A stretch of DNA of 64,000 bases from Pseudomonadales bacterium (GCA_028285415.1 JANQPF010000023.1:1-64000); one strand, 5' to 3'; shown: positions 28,665 to 38,559, numbered from the stretch's first letter. Translations and numbers: made by a program. The notes: a model not told the origin generated them from the letters alone.

Positions 28665-29624
28665 ATGTCCGAACTCACCATCCGCCGCCTCGAACCCGCC
28701 GACGCTTCCGCCATCGGCGATTGTTTTCGCCGCGTCTACGGGGAGAGCTATGGCAACCCGGTTTTCTACGATGAATCAGGCCTCACTCAAGCCCTGCAGT
28801 CCGGCGGGCTCTGCAGCGTCGGCGCGATAGATCCGGACGGCAACATCCTGGGACACATGGCCATGAGCCGCGTACCGGGCGCAGGTTGCGCGGAACTCGG
28901 CAACACCGTTGTCGATCCAGAAGCGCGCGGCGGCGGTGTCGCCTGGCAGGTTGGCGCGGAGCTCACCCGCTGGTGCCGCGAGTGCGGGTACTGGGGGTTT
29001 CTCCACTACCCCACCACCGACCACCACATCATGCAGCGCCAGTCCGTCAAACAGGGCTTCGAAACCGGCGTCATGCTCGGCTACATCCCGGCTGAAACAG
29101 ACGGCGGCGTGCGCGAGCGGGCGCACACCCTGAGACAAGCCGTCACCATTGTCTTCGAACCGCTCGCGAGCGCGCCGCCAGCGACGCTCTATCTCCCGGA
29201 ACGGCTGGCACCCGCCGTGGAGTCCTTGAACGCGCCGATCAACCTGCCGCGGACCTGGCGCACGGCGGATCAGGATCCCGAGGCAGCATCAGCCGTGACG
29301 CTGCATACGGACACGCACAGGAGGCTCGCGCGCCTCACATTTCGCAAGGCGGGCCAGGACTTATCGGAACAACTGGGGCTGTTCCTGCAAACAAACGAGG
29401 AGACACCCTGTCTGCAGGTGGACATGCTCATGTCTGATCCGGGTCACGGTGCGGTTTACACCGCGGCCCTCGAGGCGGGTTTTGTATTCGCGGGATGGCT
29501 GCCGGGATATGCCGAAGCGGACGTACTGCGTCTCCAAAAAGTCGACGCACGTGTCACCGAGATGGCGCCAGACCTCGTCAACCCTACGGCCAGCGAACTG
29601 TTACGTCTGATGGGCGGACCTTAG
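28665..29624 (+). CDS. GNAT-family N-acetyltransferase
   Basis: 319 residues. Seen: N-terminal GNAT domain (about 1-150) with TIRRLEPADASAIGDCFRRV, ELGNTVVDPEARGGGVAWQVG as the acetyl-CoA loop, then a second, diverged half (about 190-300). Known: GNAT enzymes transfer acyl from CoA to an amine. Inferred: two-domain acyltransferase with unknown acceptor. Its stop overlaps the stop of the convergent ZapG-like gene by four bases. Confidence 0.78.
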   Translation: MSELTIRRLEPADASAIGDCFRRVYGESYGNPVFYDESGLTQALQSGGLCSVGAIDPDGNILGHMAMSRVPGAGCAELGNTVVDPEARGGGVAWQVGAELTRWCRECGYWGFLHYPTTDHHIMQRQSVKQGFETGVMLGYIPAETDGGVRERAHTLRQAVTIVFEPLASAPPATLYLPERLAPAVESLNAPINLPRTWRTADQDPEAASAVTLHTDTHRRLARLTFRKAGQDLSEQLGLFLQTNEETPCLQVDMLMSDPGHGAVYTAALEAGFVFAGWLPGYAEADVLRLQKVDARVTEMAPDLVNPTASELLRLMGGP

Positions 29625-30280
29625 GCGCTCTCTCGACGCGGCGTCTCGGTATCCGTGAGCGTGGGAATGTCTTCCACGTCCGCAACCTTTGCCGCGTCAG
29701 GTGTCTCGGATTCCGTGCCAGCGGACGCGTCGCCGGGCGCTTCTGCCACGACAATGTCCTCATCCTTCTGAGCGGCCGTTTCTGTCTCGCTCCCCGGCTC
29801 CGTCGCGGGATCGTCCACCCGGACATCCTCCGCCTGCCCGTCATCAGAGTCGGTCACTTCGGGAGCAGCAGCAACGTCCTCTTCCGCGTCGGCGCGGTCA
29901 GTCTTCGCCTCCGCCGCAGTCTCAGCGTCAGTGGCTTCAATCTCTTTTTCTTCCAGCGCGTCTGCCGGTCCCGGACCCGCCAGGAGCGGCGTGGCGGAAT
30001 CACCGCAGAGAGCCACGGAGCTTTTTGCGAGCTGTTGATGAAGCTCGGTGTAGCTTTTATCCAGCGCGCGGAACTTTTCTGCCGTTTCAGCAAACTCGCC
30101 GAACACCTCGCGCTTGTAATCCGCCAGCTCCTCGTTGGCGCTGTCGAGGGCTTCCTGAAGCTCCGCTACCCGGGTTTTGCCGCCGCTCGCGCGGCTGATA
30201 CCCCACCCCGCGGCCAGGCCGAGCAACAGACCCCCGACGACCAAGGCAATCACCCACCCAATCGCAACAACTTCCGGCAT
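29621..30280 (-). CDS. ZapG/YhcB-like (DUF1043) inner-membrane protein
   Basis: 219 residues from the ATG at 30280. Seen: one N-terminal helix (WVIALVVGGLLLGLAAGWGI), a coiled coil with ELADYKREVFGEFAETAEKF and LDKSYTELHQQLAKSSVALC, then a long acidic, low-complexity tail rich in Glu, Asp, Ala and Thr. Known: DUF1043/YhcB (ZapG) is a gammaproteobacterial envelope protein linked to cell division and envelope growth. Odd: the acidic tail (about 95-219) is far longer than in the enteric protein. Best single hint of the host class. Confidence 0.82.
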   Translation of the reverse strand: MPEVVAIGWVIALVVGGLLLGLAAGWGISRASGGKTRVAELQEALDSANEELADYKREVFGEFAETAEKFRALDKSYTELHQQLAKSSVALCGDSATPLLAGPGPADALEEKEIEATDAETAAEAKTDRADAEEDVAAAPEVTDSDDGQAEDVRVDDPATEPGSETETAAQKDEDIVVAEAPGDASAGTESETPDAAKVADVEDIPTLTDTETPRRESA

Positions 30281-30390
30281 AACAGCAATCTCTCTTTGGA
30301 TACGCGTATGATACCTGCCGCGCCGCCCGGCCTGAACGGCCAACTCGGAAAATTAGGCCAATCCCGGGCAGAATTTGCATATATTTGATA

Positions 30391-31773
30391 ATGAATACCA
30401 ACACCGCCCCTGCTAATCGATCCGAGCTGCGCGAGGTCCTGCACCTCGGCTGGCCGATGGTGCTGACACAGCTTTTCATCATGGCCACGGGATTTCTCGA
30501 TACCGCCATGGCCGGGCACTACGCGGCAGTTGACCTTGCGGGTGTGTCGCTGGGTGGCAACGTCCTGTGGCCGGCTTTTCTGCTGCTCACCGGTCTCACG
30601 ATGGCGTTGACACCCATCGCATCACAGCTGCGCGGCGCAGGTAACATCGAAGCCGTGGGTCACCAGATTCGACAGGGACTGTGGATCTGCCTCGTCACCA
30701 GCTCGCTCCTGGTCCTGGTCATGCAGAACGCAGCACCGCTCTACGCAGCGGCCGGCGTCGATCCCGAAGCCGCGAGAATTGCCGTGGAGTACCTCGCTGC
30801 CGTTTCCTGGGGTGTGCCGCCGGTGGTGTTCTATGTGGCGCTGCGCCACGTCTGCGAGGGGCTGGGACACACCCGCCCTCCGATGCTCATCGCCGCAAGC
30901 ATCCTGCCGCTCAACGCAGCGCTTAATTACGCCCTCATCTATGGCGAGTTCGGCCTTCCGGAGATGGGCGGCGTCGGCTGCGGATGGGCAACCGCCGTCG
31001 TTTTCTGGGTTGAGCTTGCGCTCATGCTGATTGTCATCCGTCTGCCTTTCTTCAAAAAGACCGGCTTCTTCGAGACGTTCGAGCGGCCCAGGTTCAGCAC
31101 CATCCTGAGCATCAGCAAAATCGGCGCGCCCATTGGCTTCACCACGTTCCTGGAAATGGCCGTCTTCTCCATCGTCGCCCTCCTGATCGCCCGCATCGGC
31201 GTCAATGAGCTGGCGGGACACTCGATCGCCGGCAACATCAACTGGCTGACCTACGTCATTCCCATGAGTCTAGGTGCGGCAGCGAGCATCCGCGTGGGCT
31301 TCCACGTTGGTGCCGACAACCTGGATGCTGCACGCAGCACCTCTGCGACGGTGTACAAGTTCTCCATCGGGTACGCGCTGACGGTAAGCGTGCTGCTGGT
31401 GGCATTGCGTTACTACCTCATCAGCGTGTACACCACCGATCCGGCGGTCATCGAGATTGCCGCGACGCTGCTTCTTTTCATTGCGGTCTATCAGCTCGTG
31501 GACGACAGTCAGGCGGTGACCATCGGCGCTCTGCGGGGTTACAAAGACACGCGCGTGCCGATGTATTTTGGCCTCGTCGGCTACTGGTGCATCGCGCTGC
31601 CGGTCGGTTATGCCCTGAGCACGGAGCAGATTGCGCCGGGGCTTGCACCGGGCGTCTACGGTTACTGGACAGGTCTCACGTTTGGCCTGACCATCGTTGC
31701 CGTCGGGGTGGGCCTGCGGCTCTGGCACATCAGCGGCAACCGGGAAAAGATCCTGCGCCTGGCAACCACCTGA
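30391..31773 (+). CDS. MATE-family multidrug/cation exporter
   Basis: 460 residues from the ATG at 30391; a TTG six bases earlier is possible. Seen: ELREVLHLGWPMVLTQLFIMATGFLDTAMAGHY (start of helix 1-2), twelve membrane helices and an inner repeat. Known: MATE/NorM antiporters expel cationic drugs and metabolites with Na+ or H+. Inferred: inner-membrane exporter; no adjacent regulator. It is separated from the ZapG-like gene by a short divergent region. Confidence 0.9.
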   Translation: MNTNTAPANRSELREVLHLGWPMVLTQLFIMATGFLDTAMAGHYAAVDLAGVSLGGNVLWPAFLLLTGLTMALTPIASQLRGAGNIEAVGHQIRQGLWICLVTSSLLVLVMQNAAPLYAAAGVDPEAARIAVEYLAAVSWGVPPVVFYVALRHVCEGLGHTRPPMLIAASILPLNAALNYALIYGEFGLPEMGGVGCGWATAVVFWVELALMLIVIRLPFFKKTGFFETFERPRFSTILSISKIGAPIGFTTFLEMAVFSIVALLIARIGVNELAGHSIAGNINWLTYVIPMSLGAAASIRVGFHVGADNLDAARSTSATVYKFSIGYALTVSVLLVALRYYLISVYTTDPAVIEIAATLLLFIAVYQLVDDSQAVTIGALRGYKDTRVPMYFGLVGYWCIALPVGYALSTEQIAPGLAPGVYGYWTGLTFGLTIVAVGVGLRLWHISGNREKILRLATT

Positions 31774-31843
31774 TCGTCATTTGGCGCATGGCGCACTGAG
31801 GCGCTAACATCACCCGCCCGAATCACGGTCAGCCATTGCCACC

Positions 31844-32689
31844 ATGGAAAACGAATTCGCCGAGCAGCTGGATCTCCTGAATCAGATTTACCAGGTCATC
31901 GTCGATCTGGCAGTGAACTATTCGTTCAAGCTGCTGGGCGCGGTGCTGGTGGTGATTGCCGGCATCTGGGTCGGCCGTTGGATCTCCAAGGCGCTGATCA
32001 ACGTGCTCGAACGTCGCAACGTGGATGTCACGCTGCGTCAGTTCATCGCTTCCACGGTTCGCGCGCTGGTGCTGGTGCTGTTCGGGATCGTGGCGCTCAG
32101 TCAGCTCGGCATCTCCATCACCCCGCTCATTGCAGCCATCGGTGGTCTCGCCGTAGGTCTGAGCCTCGCGTTGCAGGGCCCGGTTTCCAACTACGGGGCC
32201 GGTCTCATGATCATCCTGACGCGCATGTATCGGGTGGGTGACACGATCACCACGCAGGGCTGCTCCGGCGTTGTCGAGCACATCAGCCTTGCGACCACGG
32301 ATCTCAGAGCTGAGGATGGCGAGCTCGTGGTCATTCCGAACCGGCATATCGTCGGCGAGATTCACGCCAACTCCGAGGCCAACCGGATTGTCGAAGGCAG
32401 CATCGGCATCGCTTATGACGCCGATCCCGAGCTTGCGATATCTACCATCCGCGAGGTGCTGCGCGCGGCCGCAGGTGTGGTGACTGACTCGGAACCCGAA
32501 GTGGGCATCAGCGGGTTTGGAGACTCCAGCGTCGACATCGAGTTTCGCTACTGGGCGCCAACCGGTGAATACTTCCGCACCATCCATACTGTCAATCTGG
32601 CCGTGTTCAACGCCTTCAAAGCGAACGGCATCGCCATTCCTTTCCCACAGCGGGAGGTGCGGATCCTCAACGAGAGCGAGAAGGGCTAA
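31844..32689 (+). CDS. MscS-type small mechanosensitive channel
   Basis: 281 residues. Seen: three membrane helices (about 20-45, 65-85, 93-120), pore helix GLAVGLSLALQGPVSNYGAG with the Gly/Ala packing, then the beta domain GDTITTQGCSGVVEHISLATTDLR and VIPNRHIVGEI. Known: MscS channels open on hypo-osmotic stress to release solutes. At this length it is a core-type MscS like the E. coli one. Stop overlaps the convergent monooxygenase stop by four bases. Confidence 0.92.
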   Translation: MENEFAEQLDLLNQIYQVIVDLAVNYSFKLLGAVLVVIAGIWVGRWISKALINVLERRNVDVTLRQFIASTVRALVLVLFGIVALSQLGISITPLIAAIGGLAVGLSLALQGPVSNYGAGLMIILTRMYRVGDTITTQGCSGVVEHISLATTDLRAEDGELVVIPNRHIVGEIHANSEANRIVEGSIGIAYDADPELAISTIREVLRAAAGVVTDSEPEVGISGFGDSSVDIEFRYWAPTGEYFRTIHTVNLAVFNAFKANGIAIPFPQREVRILNESEKG

Positions 32690-33858
32690 CTTCGAGCGAG
32701 ATTGCCGGCCAGCATCATCTCCTGCGCCGGCTGGCCGAGCAGCACTCTGCCCGCATCCTCAATGTGGTGAGCAGCCACGGTGACATGTTGTCCAACGACG
32801 CGGATGTCGCGACTGATCCGCTCCAGCGGCTGTCCTTTGAAGTTGGCTGACGTGCCTGCTGCCTCGTAGACGAGGTTGACCGCGTCGATACAGCTGCGCA
32901 CAGCGTTCGAGCAGGCAAGCTGAAAGAGCGCCCTTTCACGCGTGGTGATGTGCTCACGTCGACACACCTGTTCCCACATCGCTTCCACGAGGTCCATGAT
33001 GAGCGCTCTCGACGACCGCAGAAGTACCTCCGCCTCGGCAACCGCACGGTGCGCATGCGGCCGGGCGTTCAGGCTGCGCGAAGAAAAGCGCGGCATTTTA
33101 CCCGCGGCAAGGTCAACAAAAGCGTCAACACCCGCACGGGCCAGACCCAACGCCACGGCCACCTTGTTGTACGCAAGCCGTGCGCCGAGGGGGAAGTTGA
33201 GGAGCGGCGAATCGTGCCGCGTTGCACCCAGCGTTACGAGGAGACGCTCCTCCGGGACAAAAACGTCATCAACACGAACGTCGTGCGATCCTGACCCACA
33301 CAGGCCGCCGGTGTGCCACGTGTCGAGAATTTCGAATTCGGGCAGCGTGACGATGGCGTAAAAGTTCGGCTGGTCGGGAATCATTTCACCGTTCTCCCAC
33401 ACCCGTACCGTGGCGCCGAAGAGCTGGGCATTGTGGCATCCGCTGACAAACTGCCATTGTCCGCTGACCCGATAGCCACCTGAGACTTTGTCGGCGCGGC
33501 CGACGGCCGCCGTCGAGCTGCACATGACGGTCATCGGATCGGCAATGAGGTCTCGGCAGCCGACAAACGCCGGCGCAATGAGGCCAAACGTCTCGATACC
33601 AATCATGAGATTCCAGGCGGCACTGCCATCCGCACACGCGATGGCCTCAATGGTCTCAATCTGGGTTCTCGGGTCCGCCTCGCCCCCAAACCAGTCTGCC
33701 GGAGCGGCGATGCGGTAGAGCCCGCTGCCCGCAAACGCCGCGGCAACCGGTGCCGCCAGATGTCGATCTGCTTCGCTGATGTCGGCGTGCTCGCGGACCA
33801 GCGGCTGCAGCTCGATAGCGCGCGCGACAGTCGCGTTGATTTCAGGATCTGTCACCAC
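32686..33858 (-). CDS. HsaA-like flavin monooxygenase (acyl-CoA dehydrogenase fold)
   Basis: About 390 residues from the GTG at 33858, chosen because GGAGGGGAG precedes it; the next GTG is also possible. Seen: ADGSAAWNLMIG, GGYRVSGQWQFVSGCHNAQ, DTWHTGGLCGSGSHDVRVDDVFVP and a C-terminal helical bundle with HIEDAGRVLLG. Known: these are marks of group D flavin monooxygenases such as HsaA, DszC and related acyl-CoA dehydrogenase type 2 proteins, which use reduced flavin from a separate reductase. Inferred: hydroxylation of an aromatic or heterocyclic compound; no reductase gene is close by. Confidence 0.85.
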   Translation of the reverse strand: MVTDPEINATVARAIELQPLVREHADISEADRHLAAPVAAAFAGSGLYRIAAPADWFGGEADPRTQIETIEAIACADGSAAWNLMIGIETFGLIAPAFVGCRDLIADPMTVMCSSTAAVGRADKVSGGYRVSGQWQFVSGCHNAQLFGATVRVWENGEMIPDQPNFYAIVTLPEFEILDTWHTGGLCGSGSHDVRVDDVFVPEERLLVTLGATRHDSPLLNFPLGARLAYNKVAVALGLARAGVDAFVDLAAGKMPRFSSRSLNARPHAHRAVAEAEVLLRSSRALIMDLVEAMWEQVCRREHITTRERALFQLACSNAVRSCIDAVNLVYEAAGTSANFKGQPLERISRDIRVVGQHVTVAAHHIEDAGRVLLGQPAQEMMLAGNLARS

Positions 33859-33930
33859 GGACTCCCCTCCTTCCTTCAGCTCAGAGCCTACCAATAGAGT
33901 TCAGGCAGGCAAAGCAATACACTGGCTCGC

Positions 33931-34893
33931 ATGGGTTCGCGCTTCGACATTCCCCTGTCCGGAATCAGCATCGGTCACGCCGTCGACCGCACCGTGAAAA
34001 CCGGCACCACCGTGTGTCTTTTCGACGAGCCCGCAGTCGCCGCTTTGCACATCATGGGTGCAGCGCCCGGCACGCGGGATACGGAACTTCTGCAGCCCGA
34101 ACACACCGTCGACAGCGTCGATGCCATTGTGCTGTCCGGAGGATCCGCTTACGGACTGGACGCCGCCGGGGGTGCACAGGCGTGGCTGCGCGAACACGAT
34201 CGTGGCGTGCCGCTCGATCCGGTGCGCATTCCAATAGTGCCCTGCGCGATCCTCTTTGACATGCGCAACGACGGCAACAAGGACTGGGGGCAATATCCGC
34301 CCTACCGCGAGCTCGGGTATCAGGCAACGGCAGACTGCTCCACGTCGCCTGAGCTGGGTGCTGCAGGCGTGGCCTACGGCGCCTTCACCGCAAATACGCC
34401 TGGGGGTTTCGGCATGGCCGGCACCAGGCTTGCCGGCGGTGGCAACATCGTGGCAGCGGCTGCGGTCAACGCCGTGGGTTCACCCTTGATCGGTGAGACC
34501 GAGCATTTCTGGGCGGCGCCCTTCGAGGAAAAGGACGAATTTGGCGGCCGCGGTTATCCCCACCCCTGGCCCGCGGATGCCCACGAGGGTCGCACCAAAT
34601 CCGGCCAGCGGGTCGCCGGGGCAAATACCACGCTCGGACTCATCGTCACGGATATTGAGCTCACGGCCGCCGCCGCCAAGCGCATCGCCATCAGCGCTCA
34701 CGACGGCTTTGCGCGTGCGTTGTATCCGGTGCATACCCCGGCGGACGGTGACCTCATTTTTGTGGCGTCGACCGGGAAAGTGGCGGTCGATGAAGAAGCG
34801 CTGCTGGACGTTGGCGTGCTGGCGGGCAACACCATGGCCCGAGCCATCGCCCGTGGCGTTTACGAAGCCATGCAGGACGAGGCACGCGGCTGA
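33931..34893 (+). CDS. P1/S58 family N-terminal nucleophile peptidase (NylC/DmpA-like)
   Basis: 320 residues. Seen: GISIGHAVDRTVKTGTTV at the start, SGGSAYGLDAAGG, GNIVAAAAVNAVG and RVAGANTTLGLIVTD with the predicted self-cleavage between Asn232 and Thr233. Known: DmpA (Ser) and NylC (Thr) cleave themselves to expose an N-terminal nucleophile; NylC cuts at an Asn-Thr bond and hydrolyses amide oligomers. Inferred: an Ntn aminopeptidase/oligo-amide hydrolase, Thr-type rather than the Ser-type DmpA. Convergent with the DUF6701 gene. Confidence 0.87.
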   Translation: MGSRFDIPLSGISIGHAVDRTVKTGTTVCLFDEPAVAALHIMGAAPGTRDTELLQPEHTVDSVDAIVLSGGSAYGLDAAGGAQAWLREHDRGVPLDPVRIPIVPCAILFDMRNDGNKDWGQYPPYRELGYQATADCSTSPELGAAGVAYGAFTANTPGGFGMAGTRLAGGGNIVAAAAVNAVGSPLIGETEHFWAAPFEEKDEFGGRGYPHPWPADAHEGRTKSGQRVAGANTTLGLIVTDIELTAAAAKRIAISAHDGFARALYPVHTPADGDLIFVASTGKVAVDEEALLDVGVLAGNTMARAIARGVYEAMQDEARG

Positions 34894-34965
34894 ACGGAGA
34901 CGTCAACCGTGCGTCCCTCCGCAGCATCACAGACCGGACGCAGACCGGATTCAGGCAGACTGGAT

Positions 34966-37900
34966 TCAGGGCAGCGGATCCTGCTGCCAGAATATGATCC
35001 GATCGTGACCGCGGAACCGGCCGAAGGTCGCGTCCGCCGAAGGATTCGTATCCCCTGTCCCCAGCCAGTCGAACCGCAGCCAGGCAGGCACGTTCAGGAG
35101 CACCTCGACCACACCCTCGTTGCCCGTGCCGGGGGCACTCAGTAGCAGCGGCTCGGTGGGGTTGGCATGACCCTGATCGAGGACCGCTGATGCGGCCGGA
35201 GACACAACGGTTGTCTCACCCGGATCCAGGTTGAAACGATAGTTACCCAGCGTGACGTCAGCAGCCTGATAGGTTGAGCAGCTGTCGCTCAGATGCTCGA
35301 CGAACGCGCCGTTGGTAAACACTTGCGCCTCCAGATCGATATCAAGCGGCTCCGTTTCACTACCCTGAGCCGGCAGTACGGCCAGGCGGCCATAGTAGAC
35401 GTCCACCAGGCCTATCTCCCGCGCCGAGCACGCGGCCGGTGCACAGGCGCCACTGGTGGACGCGTTCATATCGAGCGCGCTGAGCGTCCTGCCATCGAGG
35501 GCATCAAGCACCTTGAGTCCCACGGCCAGGGTTTCATAGGCGCCATCCGGTGTCGGCAAGCGCGCAAAGTAGGCGTCAGGATCATTGATGCTGTAGGCAC
35601 CCAGCTGCCAGTCCGCGGCCGCGAAGTTGAGACGCGCGCCGAGGTCAACCGCATCGTCAGCGGCCTCCGCCTCGGCCACGAGCTGACCGACGGCGCCAGC
35701 GCCGAGAAAGCCGGTATCGTAGTTCTGTGTGGTCGTAAACAGTGCGGTACGCGCCAGCACGTCTGCCTGCAGGGTGATGTGAGGTGCGTCCATGTAAACG
35801 AACGCACCGCAGTCGAGGCTCAGCAGGCTCGAGGTCAGCTCGAAATGATCCGGAAAGAACCGCCCGACGTTGCCGGTCAATGCACCCCCGACGGCACCGG
35901 CACCCAGGTAGTCTGCGTTACCGGCCTGCAGCCGAACGACCCCCACTTCGTCGAAATAGACGGAGGAATTCGTAAAGCGTCCCGGCGTGCCCGTCGCGAG
36001 GAAAGCGCTGGCATTCCCCAGTATGCCGTCATCACCGCTGCCGTTCTGACCGGCGGCAGGCAGCACCAGCTGCGCGCTGGACGCTTCGACAAGCTCCGGG
36101 ACCGCCTCGTTGCCGAAGTTCGGTGTGCGATCGCCTTCGGCATCGAGCACGTCGACAACAAGATTGAACGGCTCACCCGCCGCGACAAAGCCGGGGCCCG
36201 TGGTGGAAGCAGACGCGGGATTGGGCATCCCGCCGCCATCGGTCACGCTGAGAATGCGCATTTCAGCCGGTACACTGACAAACGCATCGGTCGCTCCCGT
36301 GAGGCTGCCTTCTTTGAAATTCAATCGCAGCCGACCGGCGTCTTTGTATTTACCCGTCAGCTCCGCCTGACCGGCCACGAAGTTGACGCTGACGATCACG
36401 GCAGCCGGCTCCGATGGACCCACGGTTGTGCCGTCAGCCGTCGCCCGGAGGCTGCCGCTGCCCGGATCTACCCAGTCCTGCCACACCTCCACGTTCCGCG
36501 GTCCGGCATAGTCCTCAATGACGCCACAGATGGGATCAGATTCAGTCGTCCCGTAAGCCGTGAGATGGACGCTGAAGTCCGTACCCGCCGTGCGGCTCGA
36601 GAGCGGATCGTTGACCGTTCCCGGCGGCGGATTCGGCAGCGCCGAGGCGGTCACCGTGAATCCGGTAGGAGAAAAAGTGAGCAGCCCTTCCGTGTCGTTG
36701 TCACGAATACTCGTGTTGCCCTGCTCCATCACCTCAATGTCCATCGCCGGCGTGCCCGCGCTGTAGCTCAAGTCGAACCAGGCTTGTCCGGCATCCGCCG
36801 CTGCAAACGTATACGTCGCCAACCCGTCGTCCGGCGTCGGATCGCTCAGCACGCCGCCACCGATCGCCAGCTGCCAGGTGCCGTTGCCGGTACCGGTGTC
36901 GAGCACGACAGTGCTGGCATAGCTCGTGAGCGTGGCGCCACCGGCGTCCAGCGCGCGAACGCCGATGCGCTCCGCCGCGCAGTAGATACCTGCACCGTCG
37001 TGACTGATCTCAAACTCAGCGGCACCAAAGGTGGGACAGGACCGCGCCGTGCCGTCCCAGCTGAGGCCGTTCAGATTGTTCGTGTAGATGCTGGTTACCT
37101 GGGCGGCGGTAAGCGCCTGGCGGAAGATCATGTATTCATCCATGAGACCGCGTACCGACTGTGAGGCAATGAAGCTGCCGCCAACCGCATCCTGTTCCTG
37201 ACCGATGATAAGCCCACCGGGATCGATCGTCCGCGTGGCGGTGGTCAGATTGCGACAGTTCGCGAGCGTGCCGTCCACGTACAGGCAGTTGGATGCGCCG
37301 CTACGCACCCACACAAGATGGCGCCAGGTGCCGTTCCATAGAAACGGAACCCCCATGGAGCTGTTGTTGCTACCGAAGTACGGCGTGAAGTTGGTGCCGG
37401 ACCAGAACCAGAAGATGAGTTCGTTGGCCTCCACGAGCCCGCCTGCTCTTGCGCCTGACAGAAGCGCCTGATTCGCAGTGTTTGTGGTATTGATCCAGAG
37501 GCTGATGGAGAAATCACCAGCACCGTTCAACGCCTCGTTATCGATCGAAAGATAGTCTGCTGTCCCGGCGGCGGAGAGATCAGCCGCGCGGCACACGAGA
37601 CCATCGGTGGTATCGGCATTGAAGGCGTTGCCGTGCAGACCGTTGCCGGAGCTGTCTGCCACCTCGTCCGGAGTACCGTCCCAGCTCGGCTCATCGAAGA
37701 AGTACGCAGCGCGTGGCGCAAGCGTTGGCCCGCCACCACCACAGGCTCGTGCGCTGCCGTCCCAGTTCAGACCCGCCTGATTGTTCTGCCGGACCTGATT
37801 GATTTCCGCTTCGCTCATGACGTGGTCGAATACGTAAAACTCATCAACCAGGCCGTGGACATCCCAGCCGCTTCTGAAGTCGTAGCCGATATCGTCCTGC

Positions 37901-38487
37901 CGCTGTCCCACGATGAACCCCGTGGGATCCACATCGAGGGCACCCGTCACCAGGCTGTTGCACTCCTCCTCCACGCCGTTTAGGTAAAAACAGTTGGTGC
38001 TGCCGTTGCGGGTCCAAGCGAAGTGATGCCAGGTCCCATCGTCGAACGTGCCGAGATCAATGTTGCCGTCAGCATCGTCTTTGATTTCGGGACGCAGCCG
38101 ATCGCCGTCGCGGCCACGCCAGAAAAGCTCCTTGTCCTCACCGGCGTTGGCGCCGCTGACGAGGATGAAGTTGGTGTCGTCCGTCGTCTGCAGCCAGATC
38201 ATCAGCGTGAAGTTCGTCAGCCCGTCCAGCGCGTCCTCGTCGAGATCCAGGTAGTCTGCCGTCGAATCGGCTGACAGATCCGCACCGCGGCAGAGAAGCG
38301 CCGCGGTGGTATCGGTCTGGCGAGCGACCCCACTGAAGCCGTTGCCGGAGCTGTCGACCACCTCACCGGCGGTGCCGTTCCAGCTGTCCGCATCCATCCG
38401 ATATTCGGCCACCAGCGCACCCTGCGCGGCACCAGCGGCAAGCAGCGTCAGCAGGAAAACCAGCCGGGTCAGGACAATTCGGATCAT
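34966..38487 (-). CDS. large secreted LamG-DUF6701 (MshQ-like) protein
   Basis: 1173 residues from the ATG at 38487; the open frame runs 200 codons further upstream but only as a shadow of the opposite gene. Seen: signal peptide MIRIVLTRLVFLLTLLAAGA, two LamG/concanavalin-like domains (about 25-215 and 225-420, each with DSSGNG and a YxxxVE/DG loop), Ig-like strands, then a long DUF6701 region ending PSADATFGRFRGHDRIIFWQ. Known: DUF6701 proteins include MshQ of MSHA pilus loci. Odd: no pilus or type IV secretion genes are in view. Inferred: surface adhesin. Confidence 0.88.
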   Translation of the reverse strand: MIRIVLTRLVFLLTLLAAGAAQGALVAEYRMDADSWNGTAGEVVDSSGNGFSGVARQTDTTAALLCRGADLSADSTADYLDLDEDALDGLTNFTLMIWLQTTDDTNFILVSGANAGEDKELFWRGRDGDRLRPEIKDDADGNIDLGTFDDGTWHHFAWTRNGSTNCFYLNGVEEECNSLVTGALDVDPTGFIVGQRQDDIGYDFRSGWDVHGLVDEFYVFDHVMSEAEINQVRQNNQAGLNWDGSARACGGGGPTLAPRAAYFFDEPSWDGTPDEVADSSGNGLHGNAFNADTTDGLVCRAADLSAAGTADYLSIDNEALNGAGDFSISLWINTTNTANQALLSGARAGGLVEANELIFWFWSGTNFTPYFGSNNSSMGVPFLWNGTWRHLVWVRSGASNCLYVDGTLANCRNLTTATRTIDPGGLIIGQEQDAVGGSFIASQSVRGLMDEYMIFRQALTAAQVTSIYTNNLNGLSWDGTARSCPTFGAAEFEISHDGAGIYCAAERIGVRALDAGGATLTSYASTVVLDTGTGNGTWQLAIGGGVLSDPTPDDGLATYTFAAADAGQAWFDLSYSAGTPAMDIEVMEQGNTSIRDNDTEGLLTFSPTGFTVTASALPNPPPGTVNDPLSSRTAGTDFSVHLTAYGTTESDPICGVIEDYAGPRNVEVWQDWVDPGSGSLRATADGTTVGPSEPAAVIVSVNFVAGQAELTGKYKDAGRLRLNFKEGSLTGATDAFVSVPAEMRILSVTDGGGMPNPASASTTGPGFVAAGEPFNLVVDVLDAEGDRTPNFGNEAVPELVEASSAQLVLPAAGQNGSGDDGILGNASAFLATGTPGRFTNSSVYFDEVGVVRLQAGNADYLGAGAVGGALTGNVGRFFPDHFELTSSLLSLDCGAFVYMDAPHITLQADVLARTALFTTTQNYDTGFLGAGAVGQLVAEAEAADDAVDLGARLNFAAADWQLGAYSINDPDAYFARLPTPDGAYETLAVGLKVLDALDGRTLSALDMNASTSGACAPAACSAREIGLVDVYYGRLAVLPAQGSETEPLDIDLEAQVFTNGAFVEHLSDSCSTYQAADVTLGNYRFNLDPGETTVVSPAASAVLDQGHANPTEPLLLSAPGTGNEGVVEVLLNVPAWLRFDWLGTGDTNPSADATFGRFRGHDRIIFWQQDPLP

Positions 38488-38559
38488 TGAAAAAACGCTT
38501 ACACATGAAACACTTAGTCCACTTAAGCGTAGTTCATTCTGCGCAATTCTCGACGTTCG

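Noticed and set aside
35293-37164. 623-codon open frame on the + strand
   Set aside because: Shadow of the large DUF6701 gene; Arg/His-rich composition and no recognisable domains.
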